25,602 bases of DNA from UBA1757 sp045627385 (GCA_045627385.1 JAZQNO010000009.1:1-25602); one strand, 5' to 3'; positions 15,315 through 22,306 are shown, counted from the stretch's first letter. A program made the numbers and translations. Notes: generated from the sequence alone by a model not told the origin.

Positions 15315-16528
15315 TTGCTTTTGTTGACGCGTTTCTGAACGTTGTAGTAGATTTTCATCTGGTTGCCCAGAATCTTGGTGAAGCCCTTCATGTCATTGGC
15401 GTCCCAAGCCTTGTTGACCTCGCCGTATTCGCCGAAATCGGTCTTCATAAGGTCATAGTCGCTTTCAACGCCGATGAGGGTGTAGCAGCGCGGACGCAGT
15501 TCGATGAAGACGGTGCCGTTGACATTCTGCTGCGAATTTTCAAGGAAGGCTTCCATGTCGCGCATGACGGGGTCGAGATACTGAGCCTCGTGAAGGAACA
15601 TGCCGTACCAAGTGCCGATCTGGTCTTTCCAGTACTGCTGCCATTTGGTCAGGCAATGCTTTTCCAACATCTTGTGGGCGTTGATGATGAGCAGCGGACC
15701 GGCGGCTTCGAAACCGACGCGTCCCTTGATGCCGATGATGGTATCGCCGATGTGCATGTCGCGGCCGATGCCGTAGGCGCTGCCCAGGGCTTCCACTTTT
15801 CGGATGGCGTCCACCTGGTTTTCAAACTTTTCTCCGTTGACGGCGCTGATTTCGCCCTTGACGAAGGTGAGGCTGATCTTTTCGCTGCCGTTCTTGACGA
15901 TTTGCGAAGGATAGGCTTCTTCGGGCAGCGTCTGCTCCGATTTGAGCGTTTCCTTGCCGCCGATGGAGGTGCCCCAAAGGCCTTTGTTGATGGAGTATTC
16001 CAACTTCTTGAAGTCGGCTTCGTAGCCGCGCTCCTTGAGGTAGTTGATTTCGTATTCGCGGGTCAGAATCATGTCGCGGGTCGGAGTGATGATGCCGATT
16101 TCCGGAGCCAGAATCTGGAAGGTGAGGTCGAATCGCACTTGGTCATTGCCAGCGCCGGTGCTGCCGTGGGCCACATACTTGGCGCCGATGGATTTGGCGT
16201 AGTTGATGATGGCGATGGCCTGGAAAGTGCGCTCGGAGCTGACCGAAATGGGATAGGTGCCATTGCGCAGAATGTTGCCGAACACCATATAGCGGATGCT
16301 CTTTTCGTAATAATCGCGGGTAATGTCGAGGGTGGCGTGCTTGACGGCGCCCAGACTATAGGCCTTCTTTTCAATGACAGCCAGTTCTTCATCGCTGAAA
16401 CCGCCCGTGTTGGCGATGGCGGTGTAAACGTCATAACCTTTTTCTTCACTCAGATATTTGACACAGAAAGAGGTGTCCAGACCTCCACTGAATGCGAGAA
16501 CGACTTTTTCTTTCATATCTTGTTTCAT
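15311..16528 (-). CDS. argG: Argininosuccinate synthase
   Basis: ArgG condenses citrulline and aspartate with ATP to argininosuccinate. The 405-residue protein carries the PP-loop AFSGGLDTS (12-20), the STGAGND segment used in citrulline/aspartate binding, and a normal C-terminal oligomerisation tail. The ATG at 16528 overlaps the GNAT stop as ATGA (16525-16528), which favours it over Met5 at 16516. Its stop overlaps the argC start in the same way. argH, which would complete the last step, is not in the window. Transcription probably comes from the argR promoter or from an unrecognised one near the GNAT gene. Confidence 0.97.
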   Translation of the reverse strand: MKQDMKEKVVLAFSGGLDTSFCVKYLSEEKGYDVYTAIANTGGFSDEELAVIEKKAYSLGAVKHATLDITRDYYEKSIRYMVFGNILRNGTYPISVSSERTFQAIAIINYAKSIGAKYVAHGSTGAGNDQVRFDLTFQILAPEIGIITPTRDMILTREYEINYLKERGYEADFKKLEYSINKGLWGTSIGGKETLKSEQTLPEEAYPSQIVKNGSEKISLTFVKGEISAVNGEKFENQVDAIRKVEALGSAYGIGRDMHIGDTIIGIKGRVGFEAAGPLLIINAHKMLEKHCLTKWQQYWKDQIGTWYGMFLHEAQYLDPVMRDMEAFLENSQQNVNGTVFIELRPRCYTLIGVESDYDLMKTDFGEYGEVNKAWDANDMKGFTKILGNQMKIYYNVQKRVNKSK

Positions 16529-17079
16529 TTGTTGTTTTCGTGCTCCTTAGGATCGTAAAGCATAGCCGTGCACATGCAGAAGCGGCGATTCTTTTCGACC
16601 AGGATGGGATAATTGACACAACTCTGACAGCCCTTCCAGAAGGCGTCGTCGTCGGTGAGCTCGGCGAAGGTGACAGGCCGGTAGCCCAGTTCGTTGTTGA
16701 TTTTCATTACGGCGGCTCCGGTGGTCAGGCCGAACAGCTTGGCGTCGGGAAAGCGCTCGCGGGAGAGTTCGAAGGCTCTCTTTTTGATGCGCTTGGCCAG
16801 ACCGTGACCGCGGAATTTTTCCACGACGATGAGGCCGGAATTGGCCACAAACTGCTTGTTTCCCCAGCTTTCGATGTAACAGAAGCCGGCGAACTCGTCC
16901 CCCTTGAGGGCGATGATGGCTTTGCCTTCCAGCATCTTCTGGGCGACATATTCGTGAGTGCGTTTGGCTATGCCGGTGCCCCTCACTTTGGCAGCGGCTT
17001 CGATAGTGGTGAGAATGGTGTCGACATACTGCAAATGGGACTCATTTGCAATCAATACCTCGATTTCTTTGTCATCCAT
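16525..17079 (-). CDS. GNAT-family N-acyltransferase in the arginine operon, candidate N-acylglutamate synthase
   Basis: The 184-residue product is a GNAT-fold acyl-CoA transferase: GLIVVEKFRGHGLAKRIKKR (82-101) is motif A with the CoA pyrophosphate loop KFRGHG, and the downstream LFGLTT and ELGYRPV strands fit motif B. The tail has CQSC (151-154) and CMC (168-170), a four-cysteine arrangement that could bind a metal. The sequence looks like the short ArgA-type GNATs, and no other gene for the first arginine step is present, so acylation of glutamate (with succinyl- or acetyl-CoA) is the leading hypothesis. I recall a homologous B. thetaiotaomicron gene being proposed for this role, but cannot check. 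I prefer ATG 17079; a GTG at 17106 lies inside a hairpin. The stop overlaps the argG start. Confidence 0.82.
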   Translation of the reverse strand: MDDKEIEVLIANESHLQYVDTILTTIEAAAKVRGTGIAKRTHEYVAQKMLEGKAIIALKGDEFAGFCYIESWGNKQFVANSGLIVVEKFRGHGLAKRIKKRAFELSRERFPDAKLFGLTTGAAVMKINNELGYRPVTFAELTDDDAFWKGCQSCVNYPILVEKNRRFCMCTAMLYDPKEHENNK

Positions 17080-17097
17080 TTTACTCAAAAGATTTAA

Positions 17098-17119
17098 GGA
17101 GCCCACTGGAATGGGCTCC
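17098..17119 (-). terminator. Hairpin between argR and the GNAT gene (partial terminator or attenuator)
   Basis: A perfect 8-bp stem (17098-17105 with 17112-17119) with a 6-nt loop is followed on the minus strand by TTAAATCTTTT, an interrupted U-rich tract, just before the GNAT ATG at 17079. Because no clear promoter lies between argR and the GNAT gene, this could reduce read-through from argR into the biosynthetic genes. Confidence 0.55.
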
Positions 17120-17144
17120 GAATCGGAACAGACGGTTACAGGAT

Positions 17145-17627
17145 TTATTGATGGTTGATGGGCAGGACGTCCGACAGAGCTCGGATGAGTTTGTGGCGGT
17201 CGAGGCCGTCGTTGGGAATGACGAGAATGGTGTCATCTCCGGCGATGGTGCCCAGAATATACTTTGAACTTTTTCGATCGATCTCGGCTGCAATGCCTCC
17301 AGCGTAAGCAGGCTTCGTCTTGACTACGGCGAACTGACCGCAGAAGTCGATGGACACGAACCCGTTGGCGGCGAAATGCGAGTCGGGCGTCTTCATGCGT
17401 ACGCTGCGGCTCAAAGATGATGATTCTTCAGGAGAAACGTAGATGTAACCTCCCTCGTAGTCTGGCATCTTGGCAATTTTCAACTGCTTCAGATCGCGAG
17501 ACAGAGTGGCCTGAGTAAGGCTGAAGCCTTCCTCGAAGAGCATTTGCAACAATTCGTCCTGACTGCTGATTTTGTTCTCGTGGACGATCTTCCGAATGCT
17601 TTTTAAGCGATTTGCCTTGTTCTTCAT
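17145..17627 (-). CDS. argR: Arginine repressor ArgR
   Basis: ArgR binds arginine and represses arginine-synthesis operons. The 160-residue protein has the N-terminal winged helix with the recognition segment TQATLSRDL (38-46) and the C-terminal hexamerisation and arginine-binding domain with KTKPAYAGGIAAEID (103-117) and GTIAGDDT (126-133), whose acidic pair contacts arginine. Length fits the family (about 150-160). It heads the whole minus-strand arginine/proline run. A strong promoter lies upstream, with an ARG-box-like sequence in the leader, which suggests self-repression and, if transcripts continue past the hairpin at 17098, repression of the biosynthetic genes too. Confidence 0.95.
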   Translation of the reverse strand: MKNKANRLKSIRKIVHENKISSQDELLQMLFEEGFSLTQATLSRDLKQLKIAKMPDYEGGYIYVSPEESSSLSRSVRMKTPDSHFAANGFVSIDFCGQFAVVKTKPAYAGGIAAEIDRKSSKYILGTIAGDDTILVIPNDGLDRHKLIRALSDVLPINHQ

Positions 17628-17645
17628 ACTGTTGTGATATATATG

Positions 17646-17661
17646 TTGAATTCGTATGCAA
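17646..17661. promoter_or_regulatory. ARG-box-like operator in the argR leader
   Basis: TGAAT-TCGT-ATGCA (17647-17660) matches 9 of 10 defined positions of the half-sites of the enterobacterial ARG box (TGAATnnnnATTCA). It lies about 10 bp past the predicted start and 20 bp before the argR ATG, a sensible place for autorepression. ArgR specificity in Bacteroidetes is not known to me. Confidence 0.4.
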
Positions 17662-17670
17662 AAGTGGCTG

Positions 17671-17701
17671 CAAAATTATACAACTTTGTGAACCTGGCAA
17701 A
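17671..17701 (-). promoter_or_regulatory. argR promoter
   Basis: On the minus strand TTTG (17698-17701), 19 bp, then TAATTTTG (17671-17678), a full match to the Bacteroidetes pattern. A symmetric A/T tract (17702-17720) sits immediately upstream and may act as an UP-like or bent element. Predicted start is near 17664, leaving a leader of about 37 nt. Confidence 0.72.
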
Positions 17702-17750
17702 ATTTTTTTAGCAAAAAAATCGTATATGTAATTTCTATACACGCAATCGG

Positions 17751-19346
17751 TTAATCTTCATTGCTTTGGGAATCCATCAGCGAGGTGGAGGCCTTTACAG
17801 TGACGGTGTCTTCGTAGCAATCAAACATCTCGTCGACCTCCTCTCGGTTCCTAACGCGCGTCACGGCGCTGACGACGGGCACGATGACCAGACCGGCCAC
17901 CATGGCCAGCACGCCGGCGTTGATGGGCGAACTGAAGTAGGGGCTGAGGAAGGTGTGGTGGGTGAAGGTGCCCCACATGCATCCGCACATGATGAGCACG
18001 CCGCAGATGAAGCTTGCCCAGACGGCGGCAGGAGTGGTGCGTTTCCAGTAGAGACCGTAGAGGAAGGGGGCCAGGAAGGCTCCGGCCAGCGCACCCCAGG
18101 AAATGCCCATGAGCTGGGCGATGAAGGTGACCGAACTCTTGGCCTGGACAATGGCCAGTACTGACGATACTGCGATGAAGAAGAGCACCAGCAGGCGGAT
18201 GCAGGTGAGCTTGGACCGCTCGTCCATCTCATTGCGGTTTTTGCGTGAGCGGGCCACGGCCGGTGCGATGATGTCGAGCGTGAGGGTGGAACCCGAGGTG
18301 AGCACCAGCGAAGAAAGGGTCGACATGGAGGCCGACAGCACCAGAATGATGACAATGCCGATCATCAGGTCGGGCAGGGTCTGCAACATCGAAGGGACGA
18401 TGCTGTCGTAGATGGGCTTGCCGTTGGCGGCATATTCGATGACGCCTCCGTACAGACGTCCGAAGCCGCCCAGGAAGTAGCATCCGCCGGCCACGATGAC
18501 GGCGAACAGGGTGGAGATGAAGGTGCCTTTGCGGATGGCGGCTTCATTCTTGATAGCGTAGAATTTTCCGACCATCTGAGGCAGGCCCCAAGTGCCCAGC
18601 GAAGTGAGCAGGACCACGCCCAGCAGATAGATGGGCTCCGGACCGAAGAATGAAGTGAAGGCGCCTCTGAGGTTGGGCGCGGTTTCAGCCGGAATCTGCG
18701 ACAGTTGTTCGATGGCTGCCGAGAAGCCTCCGTTGCCGTTGAGCACGGCCACGATGACGGCGCAGATGCCGATGAGCATGATCATGCCTTGGATGAAGTC
18801 ATTGATGGCGGTGGCCATATAGCCGCCCACCAGGACATACACGCCGGTGAGGACGGCCATGCCGATGACGCACCAGATGTAATCGATGTTGAAAGCCATT
18901 CCGAACAGACGTGACAGACCGTTGTACAATGAGGCGGTGTAGGGAATCAGAAAGATGAAAATGATGATGGAGGCGGCTACTTTGAGCGCGCCGCTGTTGA
19001 AACGGCGGCCGAAGAAGTCGGGCATGGTGGCGCTCTGGAGATGCTGCGTCATCAGACGGGTGCGTCGGCCGAGGATGCGCCAGGCCAGCAGCGAACCGAT
19101 CAGAGCGTTACCCAGTCCGATCCAAGTGGAGGCCAGTCCGTATTTCCAACCGAACTGTCCGGCATAGCCGACAAAGATGACGGCTGAGAAATAGGAGGTT
19201 CCAAATGCGAAAGCGGTCAACCAGGAACCGACATTGCGGCTTCCCAGAACAAATCCCTGGACATCGGACGCACTGCGGCGGCAGTAGATGCCCACCCCGA
19301 TCATCAGGGCGAAGAAGCATACCAGAAGAGCGATTTTAAGAAACAT
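17751..19346 (-). CDS. Sodium:solute symporter (SSS/PutP family)
   Basis: This 531-residue inner-membrane protein has about 13 hydrophobic segments. Family landmarks are GSRNVGSWLTAFAFGTSYFS (35-54) in the first repeat, GTWGLPQMVGKFYAI (251-265), and SASMSTLSSLVLTSGS (338-353), whose MSTLS matches the Na+-site helix of E. coli PutP. Relatives carry proline, pantothenate, sialic acid or sugars, so the substrate is open; neighbouring proline and arginine genes make an amino acid attractive but do not prove it. The C-terminal 50 residues are hydrophilic and presumably cytoplasmic. The ATG at 19346 lies only 20 bp past a strong terminator, and no consensus promoter is visible in that gap. argR follows 123 bp downstream on the same strand. 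Confidence 0.88.
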   Translation of the reverse strand: MFLKIALLVCFFALMIGVGIYCRRSASDVQGFVLGSRNVGSWLTAFAFGTSYFSAVIFVGYAGQFGWKYGLASTWIGLGNALIGSLLAWRILGRRTRLMTQHLQSATMPDFFGRRFNSGALKVAASIIIFIFLIPYTASLYNGLSRLFGMAFNIDYIWCVIGMAVLTGVYVLVGGYMATAINDFIQGMIMLIGICAVIVAVLNGNGGFSAAIEQLSQIPAETAPNLRGAFTSFFGPEPIYLLGVVLLTSLGTWGLPQMVGKFYAIKNEAAIRKGTFISTLFAVIVAGGCYFLGGFGRLYGGVIEYAANGKPIYDSIVPSMLQTLPDLMIGIVIILVLSASMSTLSSLVLTSGSTLTLDIIAPAVARSRKNRNEMDERSKLTCIRLLVLFFIAVSSVLAIVQAKSSVTFIAQLMGISWGALAGAFLAPFLYGLYWKRTTPAAVWASFICGVLIMCGCMWGTFTHHTFLSPYFSSPINAGVLAMVAGLVIVPVVSAVTRVRNREEVDEMFDCYEDTVTVKASTSLMDSQSNED

Positions 19347-19366
19347 GATAAGGTAATTTGACGATT

Positions 19367-19396
19367 AAAAAAAAGCCTGCCCCTGTTGCGGGGCAG
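19367..19396 (-). terminator. Intrinsic terminator after tRNA-Gln
   Basis: A perfect 7-bp GC-rich stem (19377-19383 with 19390-19396) with a 6-nt loop is followed on the minus strand by GC and eight Ts (19367-19374), the strongest terminator in the window. It should end the tRNA-Gln transcript 16 bp past the tRNA. Confidence 0.9.
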
Positions 19397-19411
19397 TCCT
19401 GTTTCCGTTTG

Positions 19412-19482
19412 TTGTCCAAGGCGGATTCGAACCACCACAGGCAGTACCAAAAACTGCAGTGCTACCATTACACCATTGGACA
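19412..19482 (-). tRNA. tRNA-Gln (anticodon TTG)
   Basis: A 71-nt cloverleaf reads on the minus strand. The acceptor stem is TGTCCAA paired with TTGGACA with discriminator A; the D arm is GTG/CAC around TAATGGTAG; the anticodon stem GCAGT/ACTGC holds the loop TTTTGGT with anticodon TTG; and the T stem GGTGG/CCGCC (one G-T pair) holds TTCGAAT. The 3' CCA is not encoded. The gene stands alone with its own promoter and terminator, between tyrS and the symporter gene. Confidence 0.97.
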
Positions 19483-19489
19483 ATCCTGT

Positions 19490-19512
19490 GCCGCTTTCCT
19501 GTAGAAAGCGGC
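19490..19512. repeat. 9-bp inverted repeat over the tRNA-Gln start site
   Basis: GCCGCTTTC (19490-19498) and GAAAGCGGC (19504-19512) are perfect complements with a 5-nt spacer. The predicted start from the box at 19514-19521 falls at about 19507, inside one arm, so a tRNA transcript would contain only part of the repeat. A transcript reading through from tyrS would contain all of it, but no U-tract follows. Confidence 0.7.
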
Positions 19513-19513
19513 G

Positions 19514-19546
19514 CAAAGATAATGGTTTTAAGACAATCTCTGCAAA
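19514..19546 (-). promoter_or_regulatory. tRNA-Gln promoter
   Basis: TTTG (19543-19546), 21 bp, TATCTTTG (19514-19521) on the minus strand. The -33 box begins 1 bp past the tyrS stop. Start predicted near 19507, about 25 nt before the mature tRNA. Confidence 0.7.
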
Positions 19547-19547
19547 T

Positions 19548-20840
19548 TTATTTTGCGATGAGAAGGAAATAATTCTTCTTGCCTTTCTGGGCGACGATGT
19601 ACTTTCCGTCGATGAGGAAAGACTCGTCGACGATGGCGTCGAAGGCCTCCAGTTTCTGTTTGTTGATGCTGACTCCGCCGCCCTGGGCCATCTTTCGCAT
19701 TTCGCCCTTGGAGGGGAACACCTGAGTTTGGTCGGTGAGCAGGTCGACGGCGCGGACGCCCTGCTTGAGCGCTTCGAGAGAAATTTCAAAACTGGGCACT
19801 CCGTCCATGACGGCCAGCAGGGTGCGCTCGTCGAGTCTGACCAGTGCGTCGTGGGTGTCGTTGCCGAACAGAATGCCGCTGGCCTCGACGGCTGCGTTGT
19901 ATTCTTCTTCGCTGTGGACCATGCAGGTGACCTCTTTGGCCAGGCGCTTCTGAAGCAGACGCAGATGGGGAGCCTGTTCGTGTTCGGCGATGAGGGCGTC
20001 GATTTCTTCCTTGCCGATGGCGGTGAAGATCTTGATGTACTTGGCGGCGTCGGTGTCGCTGACATTCAGCCAGAATTGGTAGAATGTATAAGGTGAGGTG
20101 TATTCGCTCGAAAGCCAGATGTTGCCGCTTTCGGTCTTGCCGAATTTGCCGCCGTCGGCCTTGGTGATGAGCGGGCAAGTGAGGGCGAAGGCCTCTCCGC
20201 CGGTGGTGCGGCGGATGAGTTCGGTGCCGGTGGTGATGTTGCCCCACTGGTCGCTGCCGCCCATCTGCAGTTTGCAGTTCTTGTTCTGGTTGAGATACAG
20301 GAAATCGTAGCCTTGCAGCAGCTGGTAGGTGAATTCGGTGAAAGACAGACCGTCGCGGGCCTCGCCGTTGAGACGCTTCTGCACACTGTCCTTGGCCATC
20401 ATATAGTTGACGGTGATGTGCTTGCCGATTTCACGGGCGAAATCCAGGAAGGTGAAATCCTTCATCCAGTCGTAGTTGTTGACCAGTTCGGCGTGGTTGG
20501 GGGCGTCGCTGTCGAAATCCAGGAATTTGGAGAGCTGCTTTTTGATGCATTCCACATTGTGGCGAAGGGTCTCTTCGGTGAGCAGATTGCGCTCCTGGCT
20601 CTTGCCTGAAGGGTCGCCGATCATGCCGGTGGCTCCGCCGACGAGCGCCAGGGGTTTGTGGCCGCAGCGCTGAAGGTGGCGCAGCATCATGATGCCGCAA
20701 AGGTGACCGATATGGAGCGAGTCGGCTGTCGGGTCGATGCCTACATAGGCCGTTGTCATTTCTTTTTTGAGTTGTTCTTCTGTGCCGGGCATCATGTCGT
20801 GAATCATGCCTCTCCAGCGAAGTTCTTCAATAAAATCCAT
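19548..20840 (-). CDS. tyrS: Tyrosyl-tRNA synthetase
   Basis: TyrS attaches tyrosine to tRNA-Tyr. The 430-residue class I synthetase shows the AYVGIDPTADSLHIGHL block with HIGH at 43-46, the tyrosine-site GGSDQWGN (194-201), and KFGKT (232-236) as the KMSKS-type loop. The C-terminal part, with SINKQKLEAFDAIVDE-like text, is the S4-type RNA-binding domain. The ATG at 20840 (MDFIEELRWRG) is supported by the family's N-terminus; the frame is open 93 bp further up, but that crosses the promoter. It is transcribed alone from the box at 20884, divergently from the response-regulator gene. Confidence 0.97.
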   Translation of the reverse strand: MDFIEELRWRGMIHDMMPGTEEQLKKEMTTAYVGIDPTADSLHIGHLCGIMMLRHLQRCGHKPLALVGGATGMIGDPSGKSQERNLLTEETLRHNVECIKKQLSKFLDFDSDAPNHAELVNNYDWMKDFTFLDFAREIGKHITVNYMMAKDSVQKRLNGEARDGLSFTEFTYQLLQGYDFLYLNQNKNCKLQMGGSDQWGNITTGTELIRRTTGGEAFALTCPLITKADGGKFGKTESGNIWLSSEYTSPYTFYQFWLNVSDTDAAKYIKIFTAIGKEEIDALIAEHEQAPHLRLLQKRLAKEVTCMVHSEEEYNAAVEASGILFGNDTHDALVRLDERTLLAVMDGVPSFEISLEALKQGVRAVDLLTDQTQVFPSKGEMRKMAQGGGVSINKQKLEAFDAIVDESFLIDGKYIVAQKGKKNYFLLIAK

Positions 20841-20883
20841 CGGATGAATCGAGTTATAGGGGTTTGGTTCTTGTTTCGGAGTG

Positions 20884-20891
20884 CAAAAATA
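20884..20891 (-). promoter_or_regulatory. Probable tyrS -7 box
   Basis: TATTTTTG on the minus strand fits TAnnTTTG and predicts a start near 20877 and a leader of about 36 nt. No TTTG lies at the usual -33 spacing. No T-box or other leader structure is obvious in so short a leader. Confidence 0.5.
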
Positions 20892-20911
20892 TGAAAAAAT
20901 GTTCTTGAATG

Positions 20912-20943
20912 TTTGATTTTGGTACACCTTCATATTATTTTTG
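20912..20943 (+). promoter_or_regulatory. Promoter of the OmpR-type regulator gene
   Basis: TTTG (20912-20915), exactly 20 bp, TATTTTTG (20936-20943). Start predicted near 20950, about 38 nt before the ATG at 20988. The frame open from 20913 covers the promoter itself, which argues for the later start. Confidence 0.72.
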
Positions 20944-20987
20944 TCTTCACAAATTTCTTAACATCCACATTGCTCAACGATTGCCAG

Positions 20988-21677
20988 ATGAAACCGTTAA
21001 AAGACAAAGTGCTGATTTTCGCTTCCAAAACCATGCTGGTGGCTCCTCAACTGAAGGATTATTTCGAGGAAGAAGGCGTGTCTTGCGAATACACGTCCAA
21101 CATTCAGAAAGCGCTTGATTACATTTCAAACGAACTGCCTTGTCTGGTGGTGATGGACACGGACGCCGAGGATGCCCATGCCGTCGAGTTCTGCCGCAAG
21201 GCCAAGAAACTCAAGGACGAACTGCAGTTTGAGGTTTATTTCCTTGCCGACGACAACCGCAATTTCGAACTTCTGTGGAACTGGTTTCGCAACGGCATCG
21301 ACGAATTCGGCACCCGTGACACCAACGTCAGTCTCATCTGCCAGCGCCTTCAGTGTATTCTGCGCCGTTATCGCCGGGTGGTCAAGTCGCTGCCCGAGAA
21401 GGGTTTCTACATCGACCGTGACCGCTATATGGTATTTGCCGACGGAAAGGAAGTCGTGCTGCCGCGCAAGGAGTTCGAACTGCTCACGCTGCTGGCCTCC
21501 AAGCCCGACTTCGTGTTTGCCCGCGAAGACATTTTCCGCTCGCTATGGGGCAACAAACTGGTGGTCGGCGACCGCACCATCGATGTGCATATCCGCAAGA
21601 TACGCGAAAAAATCGGCGAAGGCTACATCCAGACCATCAAAGGCGTGGGCTACAAATTCTGCCCTAAGGAAGATTGA
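20988..21677 (+). CDS. OmpR-type DNA-binding regulator with degenerate receiver domain
   Basis: The 229-residue protein has a receiver-like N-terminal domain (1-125) and a clear OmpR/PhoB winged helix (about 148-226) with LPRKEFELLTLLASKPD, the recognition stretch VGDRTIDVHIRKIREKIG, and the closing IKGVGYKF. In the receiver, the first strand VLIFAS is followed by A12-S13 rather than the acidic pair that binds Mg2+; a candidate phosphoacceptor Asp57 is present in VVMD; and the usual Thr/Ser and Lys positions read Ala87 and Thr/Arg (GTR, 108-110). It probably cannot be phosphorylated normally. No histidine kinase is adjacent. The ATG at 20988 follows a good promoter, and a strong terminator follows the stop. 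Confidence 0.85.
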   Translation: MKPLKDKVLIFASKTMLVAPQLKDYFEEEGVSCEYTSNIQKALDYISNELPCLVVMDTDAEDAHAVEFCRKAKKLKDELQFEVYFLADDNRNFELLWNWFRNGIDEFGTRDTNVSLICQRLQCILRRYRRVVKSLPEKGFYIDRDRYMVFADGKEVVLPRKEFELLTLLASKPDFVFAREDIFRSLWGNKLVVGDRTIDVHIRKIREKIGEGYIQTIKGVGYKFCPKED

Positions 21678-21700
21678 CTCCGTCCTTTATAATATAAGGA

Positions 21701-21729
21701 GAGGCTCCCTGGGGGAGCCTCTTTTCATT
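21701..21729. terminator. Terminator between convergent regulator and purN genes
   Basis: A perfect 8-bp stem (21701-21708 with 21714-21721), 5-nt loop, is followed on the plus strand by TTTTCATTT, ending the regulator transcript. Its tail touches the purN stop at 21725, and on the minus strand it is followed by a weaker T/A-rich stretch, so it probably serves both genes. Confidence 0.8.
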
Positions 21730-22306
21730 TCAGCAGACTTTCGATGACTTTCGGGAAGTGCTCGTACTCCAGCGCATGCACTTTCTTTGCCACGTCTTCG
21801 GGGCTGTCTTGGGGCAGGACCGGACATTTGGCCTGGAAGATGATGTCGCCGCTGTCGTAGCATCCGTTGACATAATGGATGGTGATGCCCGATTCCTTGT
21901 CGCCATCTGCCACGACGGCCTCGTGGACGTGGCTGCCGAACATGCCTTTGCCGCCATGCTTGGGCAGCAGGGCGGGGTGAATGTTCACGATGGCTTCCGG
22001 CCAGCGCGCAATCATGTCGTCGGGTATTTTCCAAAGGAATCCGGCCAGCACGATGAAGTCGATGCCCGCTTGTTCGAGCCATCCGGTCACTCGGCCCGAG
22101 TCGAGGTCTTCGCGAGTGAACAGCCGGCAGGGAACGCCCAAGTTGGCGGCTCTCTGAATGACATAAGCGCCGGGGTGATTGCACAGGATCATGGATATTT
22201 CAACGGCTTCTGAGGCTGCTTTTGACTTGTTGGCAGACTCGAAATGGCGGATGATGTTTTCCGCGTTGGAACCGCTTCCGGAAGCGAATATGGCTATATG
22301 ATGCAT
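21725..22306 (-). CDS. purN: Phosphoribosylglycinamide formyltransferase (folate-dependent)
   Basis: PurN formylates GAR with 10-formyl-THF, the third step of purine synthesis. The 193-residue protein begins IAIFASGSGSNAENI (4-18), the phosphate-binding loop, and carries the catalytic Asn108 and His110 in VNIHPALLP plus Asp151 in CYDSGD. Length is close to the family's 200-212. The ATG at 22306 is supported by the conserved first strand; an upstream start at 22330 would add eight unrelated residues. It is divergent from acpP and convergent with the regulator gene, so it is a single-gene transcript apart from purC/purM. Confidence 0.96.
   Translation of the reverse strand: MHHIAIFASGSGSNAENIIRHFESANKSKAASEAVEISMILCNHPGAYVIQRAANLGVPCRLFTREDLDSGRVTGWLEQAGIDFIVLAGFLWKIPDDMIARWPEAIVNIHPALLPKHGGKGMFGSHVHEAVVADGDKESGITIHYVNGCYDSGDIIFQAKCPVLPQDSPEDVAKKVHALEYEHFPKVIESLLK

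Noticed and set aside
14268..16558. Two long plus-strand frames (356 and 322 codons) opposite argC and argG
   Set aside because: Both are antisense to complete enzymes and show no family motifs.
17080..17106. GTG start at 17106 for the GNAT gene
   Set aside because: It would lie inside the hairpin at 17098-17119 and add nine residues without family support; ATG 17079 is better.
17721..17739. AT-rich hairpin-like sequence after the symporter stop
   Set aside because: Only about 5 bp of A/T pairs, though a T-run follows on the minus strand; too weak to call a terminator.
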